Below are positions 1 through 5,228 of a stretch of DNA of 6,175 nucleotides, piece after piece. Source of the DNA: an uncultured Eubacteriales bacterium (lineage in GTDB: Bacteria; Bacillota; Clostridia; Oscillospirales; CAG-272); the NCBI GenBank assembly GCA_934462885.1, contig CAKSJC010000104.1, forward strand, positions 1 through 6,175, read 5' to 3'. Every line of letters begins with the position of its first letter. Positions within the stretch are counted from its first letter, which is position 1. The notes under the pieces are model-generated. The model saw only the letters and a program-made list of their open reading frames with translations, made no database searches and had not been told where the DNA came from. A program made the position numbers and the translations under genes.

Positions 1-353
1 GGGTACGCTGTTCCCTCGTCGTGGTTTCCGATAGCCGTCACAATCTCCGCGACGTCAGCGGGATCCATACCCATATTTTCGAGTATTCGAAACGCCATGA
101 CTGCCCCGCTCTGCGAATGTTCGACTCGGTTGACGAGATTGCCTATATCGTGCATATATCCCGCGATTTTCACCAGGTCAACATAATGATCAGGATATCC
201 TAAAGTTTCGAGTATATATCCGGCGCATTCTGCAACTTTGGTCACGTGCGCAAAGCTGTGTTCCGTATATCCCAAAGCTATTAAAGATTCATCCGCCTTT
301 GCTATATATGTTTTTATGCGCTCATCTTTCTTTATTTTTTCAAATGTAATCAT
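1..353 (-). CDS. HD-domain phosphohydrolase, C-terminus cut by window edge
   Basis: The first 117 residues of a small HD-superfamily protein are visible, with the 3' end beyond the window start. HD proteins are metal-dependent phosphohydrolases, often acting on nucleotides or phosphorylated small molecules; the substrate here is unknown. Visible metal-ligand candidates are His36 (in HSFAHV), the His68-Asp69 doublet (in GYMHDIGN), His79, and a second His-Asp in GNHDEG at residues 111-112. From memory, this order matches a single-domain clostridial HD family of roughly 150-170 residues, so most of the protein is present. No signal peptide or membrane segment is seen, so it is probably cytoplasmic. 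The ATG at 353-351 is chosen because GGAG lies 5 nt upstream and a good promoter precedes it. It lies downstream of the permease gene on the same strand, but a strong terminator separates them, so it is probably its own transcription unit. The family call is firm; the function is not. Confidence 0.88.
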   Translation of the reverse strand, partial: MITFEKIKKDERIKTYIAKADESLIALGYTEHSFAHVTKVAECAGYILETLGYPDHYVDLVKIAGYMHDIGNLVNRVEHSQSGAVMAFRILENMGMDPADVAEIVTAIGNHDEGTAY

Positions 354-393
354 TTATTCTCCGCACCCGAAAACAAAAAAATTTACTTTTTTA

Positions 394-422
394 ATAATAA
401 CATAAATATATTTTTTTATCAA
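394..422 (-). promoter_or_regulatory. SigA-type promoter of the HD-protein gene
   Basis: On the minus strand, TTGATA (422-417) is followed after exactly 17 nt by TATTAT (399-394). These match the -35 and -10 consensus at 5 of 6 positions each. Transcription would start near 387, giving a leader of about 34 nt before the ATG at 353. The surrounding 380-425 stretch is very AT-rich, so chance matches are easier here, but the spacing and location are right. Confidence 0.65.
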
Positions 423-475
423 CAGGTTTGCGCTCATATACTTAATTTATTTTTTCAGAAGCATAATCTTTTATG

Positions 476-526
476 AAAAACTGCGGCATACACTTTCCCG
501 AAAATCACTCGTAAAGTGTATGCCGC
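476..526 (-). terminator. Intrinsic terminator of the amino acid permease gene
   Basis: A perfect 14-bp inverted repeat (483-496 with 513-526, arm GCGGCATACACTTT) encloses a 16-nt loop. Read on the minus strand, it is followed two bases later by a run of five T (480-476). It lies about 60 bases past the stop of the permease gene and before the promoter of the HD gene. On the plus strand no T-run follows the stem, so it should act in one direction only. Confidence 0.85.
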
Positions 527-584
527 TTGTTCACTATACCTTTCTCAGTATGTTTGTTGTTTGTAAATGTTTAACTTTCGCTGA

Positions 585-1988
585 TTACTTTACTTTTTTC
601 TTCATGAATACCACGCCTATCGCCATTACGATAATATATACGATAAGGTAATACACGATATGCATACCGTGTCCTACGATAGCGGCATAAACCATGAACA
701 ACGAACCTAAAATTGCAAGAGTCGGGAATAAAAATCTCCTTGTAAACTTCTCGTCTTTTTGTTTCTTCATCCACATTACAAATATCGGGATATACATAGG
801 ATAGATGGTTATGATCGGAATCTCGGATGAGTCAAACGCAAAGTATGTATTCCAAGTTCCGGCAAGCTGTGTGAGGTAGAAGTATACTCCCCAAAGAGCG
901 CACAGGAACAACCCTACAACAGCCGAGTTATTCGGCATATTTGTCTCAGCGTCGATCTGTGAAAAAGTCTTAGGAGCAGGTCCCTGTCCGCGGGCAGCGA
1001 CTGAATAAAGACCTCTTGTACATCCAAGCATGAGTCCGTTCATCGTACCCATGCAGGATACTGCAACAAACAGGTTTAAGATATTTCCGAAAATTCTTCC
1101 GAAAACATTTGTAAAAGCGCTTGTAGCGCCTTCGTTCATAAGTACGTCAACCGTAGCGCCTCCGGATACTCCAAGGTAATATGCTATATAAACAACCATG
1201 ATTATAATACCGCCGGAAACGAGGGCTATCGGAAGGTTTCTCTTGGAGTTTTTTATCTCTGAGTTTATGGATGTTGCGATTATCCAACCCTCATATGCAA
1301 ATGCAGTTGCGCATACCGCCGAAAGAAGCGCTTCTCCGGTTGACGATGTAGCCACAGGATCATGAGCAAAATTTTCAATAAGCATATGATTCTGACCGAA
1401 AATTCCAACTATAATTCCGACTATCGCCATAAGAACAAGCGGGATAAGCTTGATTACTGTTGTTGTAGTCTGAAAATGTCCGGCGATTTTCGGAGAGAGC
1501 GCGTTTATCGTGTATGAGCCTACAAGGAAAAGCATCATAAGCGCAAGACAATCGGGACCCATAAGAGTTTCAGCGCCGGCAAGGTCACCGCCGAGCGAAA
1601 CAAGAGGAAAGTCCGGACAGCAGGAACGAAGAAACGTGAGCGTATATCTTGCGGAAAGCCATGCAAGAACCGACGTCATCGTCGGGTAATATATCATCGT
1701 GCTGAACCATCCGAAAAGATAAGCATATTTTTTCCCGACAGTTGCTTCTGCATAGTCAACTACACCGTTGACTTTTTCATATTTCTGTGCCATTCCGGAG
1801 AATGCAAGTATACACGAAAGCATTATTGCTCCGCCGATAGCCCATGCAAGAATTCCGAGAGGCATATCGCCTTCGGTTTTTTGAAGTACGGTTTGCGCCT
1901 TAAAAAAAACTCCGCTTCCGATGACGATTCCAACAACCATCGCGATAGCTGTTACCAAGCCGTATTTCTTTTTAAGTCCGTTGTTCAT
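585..1988 (-). CDS. APC-superfamily amino acid permease
   Basis: A full-length, 467-residue cytoplasmic-membrane transporter of the amino acid-polyamine-organocation superfamily. The N-terminus carries the family's unwound-helix substrate-binding motif GIVIGSGVFF (residues 20-29). The TM6-loop signature FAYEGW is at 230-235 and is followed by SEIKNSKRNLP (243-253). The TM8-9 region CTRGLYSVAARGQGPAPK (323-340) matches the family's loop. About twelve hydrophobic segments can be read, near 10-30, 43-65, 85-112, 146-164, 176-198, 217-240, 252-275, 297-325, 352-375, 384-408, 418-438 and 443-462. The tail is basic (KKKVK). The overall look is closest to the LAT/SteT-like exchangers, but the transported amino acid cannot be read from sequence. 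The ATG at 1988 is supported by AAAGGAG 5 nt upstream. It is divergent from the ACT/UPF0210 operon and is terminated by the hairpin at 476-526. Confidence 0.93.
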   Translation of the reverse strand: MNNGLKKKYGLVTAIAMVVGIVIGSGVFFKAQTVLQKTEGDMPLGILAWAIGGAIMLSCILAFSGMAQKYEKVNGVVDYAEATVGKKYAYLFGWFSTMIYYPTMTSVLAWLSARYTLTFLRSCCPDFPLVSLGGDLAGAETLMGPDCLALMMLFLVGSYTINALSPKIAGHFQTTTTVIKLIPLVLMAIVGIIVGIFGQNHMLIENFAHDPVATSSTGEALLSAVCATAFAYEGWIIATSINSEIKNSKRNLPIALVSGGIIIMVVYIAYYLGVSGGATVDVLMNEGATSAFTNVFGRIFGNILNLFVAVSCMGTMNGLMLGCTRGLYSVAARGQGPAPKTFSQIDAETNMPNNSAVVGLFLCALWGVYFYLTQLAGTWNTYFAFDSSEIPIITIYPMYIPIFVMWMKKQKDEKFTRRFLFPTLAILGSLFMVYAAIVGHGMHIVYYLIVYIIVMAIGVVFMKKKVK

Positions 1989-2110
1989 TATAACTCCTTT
2001 GTGATCTGAATACCGAACGGGACTTTTATAAAGGTCAGAAGTGTAACCAAACTTTGTGAAGCTACCGTCGATATAGAAATAAATAGATACGCATTGTATT
2101 TATTAGGCAT

Positions 2111-2139
2111 ATTATAACACATTCTTCATTAAATTCCAA
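2111..2139 (-). promoter_or_regulatory. SigA-type promoter of the permease gene
   Basis: The minus strand carries TTGGAA (2139-2134), a 17-nt spacer and a perfect TATAAT (2116-2111). The predicted start of transcription is near 2104, which leaves a leader of about 115 nt before the permease ATG. That leader (1989-2104) is longer than needed for translation. I could not recognise a riboswitch, a T-box or a terminator-like hairpin in it. Confidence 0.75.
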
Positions 2140-2219
2140 TAGTTTATTAAAAAATATTATTTAAAACATGCGAAATAACGTCTCGCCTTTATTTTTCGAA
2201 AATAATTGCAAATTATCAA

Positions 2220-2248
2220 TTGATTTTTGAACGCAGTCATGGTATAAT
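2220..2248 (+). promoter_or_regulatory. Extended -10 promoter of the ACT/UPF0210 operon
   Basis: TTGATT (2220-2225) and a perfect TATAAT (2243-2248) are spaced by 17 nt. The -10 is preceded by TGG, giving the TGn extension typical of strong Gram-positive promoters. Transcription should start near 2255, about 27 nt before the ACT gene's ATG. A 10-bp palindrome (2215-2224) overlaps the -35. Confidence 0.8.
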
Positions 2249-2281
2249 TTTTCTTAATTCAGGAAAGGTACGGTTTTTATA

Positions 2282-2551
2282 ATGAAAGCTATCGTTACGG
2301 TAGTCGGACGCGACACTGTCGGCATTCTTGCAAAAGTAAGCGCTGTATGTGCCGAACATAACGCAAACATCATAGATGTTTCCCAGTCTGTTATGAAAGA
2401 GCTTTTTACAATGGTAATGCTCGTAGATATATCGAAAATTAATTCTTCTTTTGCAGAACTCCAAAACTCTCTCTGCGAACTCGGAGATAAAATCGGAATG
2501 AAAATACACGTAATGCACGAGGATATATTCAACTCGATGCACCACATCTGA
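2282..2551 (+). CDS. Stand-alone ACT-domain protein, UPF0237 family
   Basis: An 89-residue cytoplasmic protein consisting essentially of one ACT domain (about residues 3-80). The beta-1 strand and following loop, KAIVTVVGRDTVGILAKVS, resemble the regulatory GcvR-like ACT fold, with the ligand-loop motif GRDTVGIL at 9-16. The segment NANIIDVSQSVMKELFTMVMLVD (about 27-49) is highly typical of UPF0237. ACT domains usually bind amino acids and dimerise; no ligand is known for this family. The length equals the family's usual 88-90 residues. The start is fixed by the family N-terminus. The nearest Shine-Dalgarno-like stretch, AGGAAAGG (2261-2268), lies an unusually long 13 nt upstream. The UPF0210 gene follows after 10 bp, with its ribosome site on the stop codon, so the two form an operon. 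The family assignment is strong; the role is unknown. Confidence 0.93.
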   Translation: MKAIVTVVGRDTVGILAKVSAVCAEHNANIIDVSQSVMKELFTMVMLVDISKINSSFAELQNSLCELGDKIGMKIHVMHEDIFNSMHHI

Positions 2552-2561
2552 AGGTGAAATA

Positions 2562-3920
2562 ATGCTCAACACAAAAGATATTCTCGAAACCATTCGCATG
2601 ATCGACGATGAAAACCTTGATATCCGCACTATCACAATGGGGATTTCTCTTCTCGACTCCGGCGACTCTGATATAGACCGTTCCTGCGACAAGATTTACG
2701 ACAAGATATGCCGTTTGGCGGAACGCCTCGTCCCTGTCGGGTGCGAAATCGAAAAAACATACGGTATACCAATAATTAATAAAAGAATATCAGTAACTCC
2801 CATAGCCATGCTCGCTGCCATATCCGGCGGAGATCCGACAAAATACGCGAAAACTCTCCAACGGGCAGCCGAGACTGTCGGGGTCAATTTTATCGGCGGT
2901 TATTCGGCTCTTGTTCATAAAGGTTTTTCAGCCGGCGACCGTGAGCTTATACGCTCAATTCCCGAAGCTCTCGCCGTTACCGACAGAGTATGCTCTTCCG
3001 TGAACATCGGTTCAACGAAGGCAGGTATAAATATGGACGCCGTCGGAACCATGGGACATATTATACGAGAAGCCGCTGAGCTTACGAAAAACAAAAATTG
3101 CATGGGCGCCGCTAAAATCGTAGTATTTTGCAACGCTCCTGAAGATAATCCGTTCATGGCGGGAGCGTTCCACGGTCCGGGTGAACCTGATTGTGAAATA
3201 AACGTCGGCGTGTCGGGTCCGGGAGTCGTGCGCTCCGCTCTTACGAAATGTCCTGACGGAGACCTCACGGAAGTCGCGGATGTAATAAAGAAAACCGCTT
3301 TCAAAATAACAAGAATGGGACAGCTAGTCGGAAAAGCGGCGTCTGAAAAGCTCGGCGTTCCGTTCGGTATTGTTGATCTCTCACTCGCTCCGACTCCGGC
3401 AGTCGGAGACTCCGTCGCACACATCATTGAAGAGATGGGTATTGAAATCTGCGGCGCTCACGGAACGACGGCCGCTCTCGCTCTCTTAAACGATGCCGTA
3501 AAAAAAGGCGGAGTAATGGCTTCCTCACATGTCGGCGGACTCTCGGGCGCATTTATACCTGTATCAGAGGATGCCGGAATGATAGATGCCGCACGTTCAG
3601 GCGATCTTTCGATAGAAAAGCTTGAAGCTATGACAGCCGTATGTTCTGTCGGACTTGACATGATAGTTATTCCCGGAGATACTCCCGCGTCTACCATTTC
3701 CGCAATTATCGCGGACGAAGCCGCGATCGGCATGGTAAACAGCAAAACAACAGCTGTCCGCGTTATCCCCGCTATTGGCAAAAAATCAGGAGAAGAACTC
3801 GAATTCGGCGGACTTTTCGGCTCAGGTCCGATAATGCCTCTCCACAACGACAGAAGCTCAGAAAAGTTCATAAGCCGCGGCGGACGTATTCCGGCTCCGA
3901 TGCAGTCTCTCAAAAACTAA
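2562..3920 (+). CDS. PFL family protein, UPF0210 (DUF711)
   Basis: A full-length 452-residue member of the UPF0210/DUF711 family, called 'PFL family' because of a distant fold relation to pyruvate formate-lyase. No activity is established. Conserved-looking blocks are the N-terminal MLNTKDILETIRMI, TMGISLLD (25-32), GGYSALVHKG (112-121), VGTMGH (161-166), AFHGPGEPDCEINVGVSGPG (202-221), LAPTPAVGDSVA (275-286), ICGAHGTTAAL (296-306), and the C-terminal SRGGRIPAPMQSLKN (438-452). The usual glycyl-radical motif (RVxGY) is not evident, so radical chemistry should not be assumed. It is probably cytoplasmic. The start ATG is preceded by AAGGTGA (2551-2557), which overlaps the ACT gene's stop and suggests translational coupling. 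UPF0237 and UPF0210 genes are paired across many Firmicutes, so the ACT protein is the likely partner. No dedicated terminator is seen before the preQ1 element, whose terminator may also end this operon. Confidence 0.93.
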   Translation: MLNTKDILETIRMIDDENLDIRTITMGISLLDSGDSDIDRSCDKIYDKICRLAERLVPVGCEIEKTYGIPIINKRISVTPIAMLAAISGGDPTKYAKTLQRAAETVGVNFIGGYSALVHKGFSAGDRELIRSIPEALAVTDRVCSSVNIGSTKAGINMDAVGTMGHIIREAAELTKNKNCMGAAKIVVFCNAPEDNPFMAGAFHGPGEPDCEINVGVSGPGVVRSALTKCPDGDLTEVADVIKKTAFKITRMGQLVGKAASEKLGVPFGIVDLSLAPTPAVGDSVAHIIEEMGIEICGAHGTTAALALLNDAVKKGGVMASSHVGGLSGAFIPVSEDAGMIDAARSGDLSIEKLEAMTAVCSVGLDMIVIPGDTPASTISAIIADEAAIGMVNSKTTAVRVIPAIGKKSGEELEFGGLFGSGPIMPLHNDRSSEKFISRGGRIPAPMQSLKN

Positions 3921-3965
3921 ATCTATTTATAAAAGACTCCTCACGTCAACAAGTAACTAAATATC

Positions 3966-4010
3966 AGGTGAGTTCGTAACCATCCTCACCTTTAACAAAA
4001 AAACTACGGA
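3966..4010 (+). promoter_or_regulatory. preQ1-I riboswitch aptamer
   Basis: P1 is a perfect 7-bp stem, AGGTGAG (3966-3972) with CTCACCT (3985-3991). It encloses the 12-nt loop TTCGTAACCATC. An A-rich tail (3992-4004, ending AAAAAAAC) leads to TACGGA (4005-4010). Loop bases CGTA (3975-3978) are perfectly complementary to TACG (4005-4008), extendable by U-G and U-A pairs, which gives the P2 pseudoknot. Loop length and the AAAAAACTA tail match the Bacillus subtilis preQ1-I aptamer as I recall it. By that alignment C3984, just before the P1 3' arm, would be the ligand-reading cytosine. The element lies directly upstream of queT, a queuosine-precursor transporter gene, which independently supports the ligand. 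The layout is unlike preQ1-II, which is larger. Confidence 0.87.
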
Positions 4011-4032
4011 CATGCCGCGCTTTCGCATCCGT
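4006..4032 (+). promoter_or_regulatory. Antiterminator of the preQ1 riboswitch
   Basis: ACGGA (4006-4010) plus TGC (4013-4015) can pair with GCATCCGT (4025-4032), leaving CA bulged. The 5' arm is the pseudoknot strand of the aptamer, and TGC overlaps the 5' arm of the terminator. The antiterminator is therefore incompatible both with the ligand-bound fold and with the terminator. This predicts that transcription stops when preQ1 is bound and reads through when it is absent. Confidence 0.65.
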
Positions 4033-4047
4033 AAAGTGCGGCTTTTT
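4014..4047 (+). terminator. Intrinsic terminator of the preQ1 riboswitch (attenuator)
   Basis: GCCGCGCTTT (4014-4023) pairs with AAAGTGCGGC (4033-4042) in a 10-bp stem with one G-U pair and a 9-nt loop. Five T follow at 4043-4047. The stem ends only about 20 bases before the queT start codon, so the terminator decides whether queT is transcribed. It is also the only terminator visible after the UPF0210 gene. Confidence 0.88.
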
Positions 4048-4066
4048 GTTCGGGAAAGAGAAAAAA

Positions 4067-4588
4067 ATGAATAAAAAAATACGTTTTCTTGCCCACGCAG
4101 GTATTATTGCCGCTCTCTACATCACTCTGACCTTGATTTCAGCCGCTTTCGGACTGTCATCGGGAGTCATTCAAGTACGAATTTCCGAAGCGCTTTGCAT
4201 TCTTCCGATTTTTACATCCGCCGCCATTCCCGGAGTGACCGTCGGCTGCCTTCTCTCAAACATTATATGCGGCGGCACGGTGTTCGATATAGTTTTCGGA
4301 ACCATAGCAACTTTCATAGGTGCCGTTCTCGCATCTCTTTTCAAAAAAAAGCCGTATCTCTCGTCTATTCCGACTGTTATATCAAACTCCGTTATCATAC
4401 CTGTTGTTCTGATTTTATCAGGGTTAGGCGAATGGAACATGTTCCCGTATTTTGCGCTGACTGTCGGAATAGGAGAGGTCATATCATGCTCGCTGTTCGG
4501 ATCTGCGCTTATTCTCTATTTAAAAAAGCGCCCGGGTGTAGCGGACGCTATATTCGACGACGATGTCACGAAACCGAAGAAGAGGTAA
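4067..4588 (+). CDS. queT: QueT-type queuosine-precursor transporter (ECF S-component)
   Basis: A 173-residue integral membrane protein of the QueT family (COG4708). It is the substrate-binding S-component of an energy-coupling-factor transporter that imports a queuosine precursor. It would need the shared EcfA/EcfA'/EcfT module, which is not in this window. Family marks are QVRISEALCILP (36-47), the GCLLSNIICGG segment (60-70), DIVFGTIATFIGA (74-86) and GIGEVIS (134-140). Five or six hydrophobic segments span about 8-30, 41-57, 59-69, 73-92, 105-120 and 127-151. A longer reading from TTG at 4046 is rejected because that codon lies in the terminator T-run. The ATG at 4067 has GGGAAAGAG 6 nt upstream. 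The last 23 bp overlap the convergent lipoprotein gene. Expression is predicted to be shut off by preQ1 through the leader riboswitch. Confidence 0.92.
   Translation: MNKKIRFLAHAGIIAALYITLTLISAAFGLSSGVIQVRISEALCILPIFTSAAIPGVTVGCLLSNIICGGTVFDIVFGTIATFIGAVLASLFKKKPYLSSIPTVISNSVIIPVVLILSGLGEWNMFPYFALTVGIGEVISCSLFGSALILYLKKRPGVADAIFDDDVTKPKKR
4522..4548 (-). terminator. Minus-strand terminator inside the queT coding sequence
   Basis: On the minus strand, GCGTCCG (4548-4542) pairs with CGGGCGC (4534-4528) around a 7-nt loop. The 7-bp GC-rich stem has one T-G pair and is followed directly by six T (4527-4522). It lies 18 bases past the stop of the lipoprotein gene and so should end the folC-lipoprotein transcript, while also encoding queT residues LKKRPGVADA. 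Confidence 0.78.
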
Positions 4589-5228
4589 GAAGTTTTTTAA
4601 TATAATACGTTCCGTCGCTTCTCTTGATGATAAGCGCAAAATATTCGTCCGATGAGACTCCGTCAAGTTCCGTTCTGAACTTGACGCGGTATGTCTTATC
4701 GGTTTCTTTTATTTCCGTTATTATAATATCGGGAACTGCGCCGGCCGGCTTTATGGTAGAAATATACGCTCCGACCTTTGGCAGGTATTTAAATCTGTTT
4801 CCGTCCTTATGAGATATTTTCACATCTCCTCCGAAATATCTGTACATCGTAGCTTCAAAGTCTCCTTCGGGAACTATCTGCGTGATATTATATTCTGGAT
4901 ATTCTCTTGACGCTTTTTCTATGAGTTCCGTGTTTCCCGAATACTTGGCGTACCCGTCGTCAAGCATAAAATTCAGTACTGCGTCTCGGTATTCCTTTAT
5001 TGCCTGAGACATATTATCAAAAAACGGAAGATCGGTTGAATCCGTGATAAGTATGCGAAGAATTTTTTTAGCAGTATCTGCTTCTTCTCCATTAACATCA
5101 AGAGAGGCCGTTATTTGCTCTCCCATATAATCGTACGTGTCAAAGCCAAGTTTGTTCGCAAGTCCGCATGAACAACAAATAAATGCGCACAGGAACAACA
5201 CGGACAATATTTTTATTATTTTTTTCAT
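4566..5228 (-). CDS. Putative lipoprotein or secreted protein of unknown function, downstream of folC
   Basis: A 220-residue protein I do not recognise. It starts with a secretion signal: MKKIIK, a hydrophobic core (residues 7-19), then CCSCG. Cys21 after Ser20 is the likely lipidated residue. However, the -3 position is Cys rather than Leu/Val/Ile, so the lipobox is atypical and simple secretion is possible. The mature part is soluble and mixed alpha/beta. A helical stretch (about 49-110) carries several acidic residues and is followed by a probable beta-rich domain (about 120-214) with KYLPKVGAYIS, PDIIITEI, YRVKFRTEL and GTYYIKKLL. That shape resembles small NTF2-like or cystatin-like extracellular domains, but this is only an impression. 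The start ATG overlaps the folC stop as ATGA, with no good Shine-Dalgarno site nearby (a GAGG lies about 15 nt upstream). Translation is probably coupled to folC. Confidence 0.82.
   Translation of the reverse strand: MKKIIKILSVLFLCAFICCSCGLANKLGFDTYDYMGEQITASLDVNGEEADTAKKILRILITDSTDLPFFDNMSQAIKEYRDAVLNFMLDDGYAKYSGNTELIEKASREYPEYNITQIVPEGDFEATMYRYFGGDVKISHKDGNRFKYLPKVGAYISTIKPAGAVPDIIITEIKETDKTYRVKFRTELDGVSSDEYFALIIKRSDGTYYIKKLLTSSSVS
4661..4686. repeat. Perfect 10-bp inverted repeat inside the lipoprotein gene
   Basis: CGTCAAGTTC (4661-4670) and GAACTTGACG (4677-4686) are exact reverse complements around a 6-nt loop. It lies 73 bases beyond the queT stop in the plus direction, and within codons for KFRTELDG of the minus-strand gene. 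No T-run follows on either strand, so it is not a classical terminator. It could stabilise or mark a 3' end of the queT mRNA, or be chance. Confidence 0.5.

Larger units (their letters stand above)
1989..2281. other. Divergent intergenic regulatory region
   Basis: This 293-bp gap holds back-to-back promoters: the permease promoter at 2111-2139 on the minus strand and the ACT-operon promoter at 2220-2248 on the plus strand. Between and around them are AT-rich inverted repeats at 2193-2202, 2202-2216 and 2215-2224. The last overlaps the plus-strand -35 box. No ORF, RNA gene or recognised riboswitch was found. The layout would allow one regulator to control both directions, but no operator of a known family is identifiable. 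Confidence 0.6.

Noticed and set aside
21..203. Plus-strand 60-codon frame at the window start
   Set aside because: It is antisense to the HD-domain gene, whose motifs are unmistakable.
2237..2692. Minus-strand open frames of 151 and 97 codons opposite the ACT gene and the start of the UPF0210 gene
   Set aside because: They are antisense shadows of well-supported genes, with no ribosome site, and their translations resemble no protein.
2696..3913. Minus-strand open frames opposite the UPF0210 gene
   Set aside because: They run antisense to a clear family member. Their composition (rich in P, S, T and I) is typical of reverse-frame translation.
483..4042. Similarity between the permease terminator and the preQ1 terminator (shared GTAAAGTG and GCCGC)
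   Set aside because: The match is short, and both are GC-rich hairpins. There is no evidence for a dispersed repeat family from two copies.
3966..4047. preQ1-II riboswitch
   Set aside because: preQ1-II is also found before COG4708 transporters but is larger and has a different pseudoknot layout. The short P1, A-rich tail and CTACGG end fit preQ1-I.
4046..4066. TTG start that would extend QueT by seven residues
   Set aside because: The codon lies within the terminator's T-run, the extra residues (FGKEKK) do not fit the family, and the ATG at 4067 has its own ribosome site.
4195..4605. Plus-strand 136-codon frame overlapping queT
   Set aside because: It is an out-of-frame shadow of queT, rich in Arg, His and Cys, without family features.
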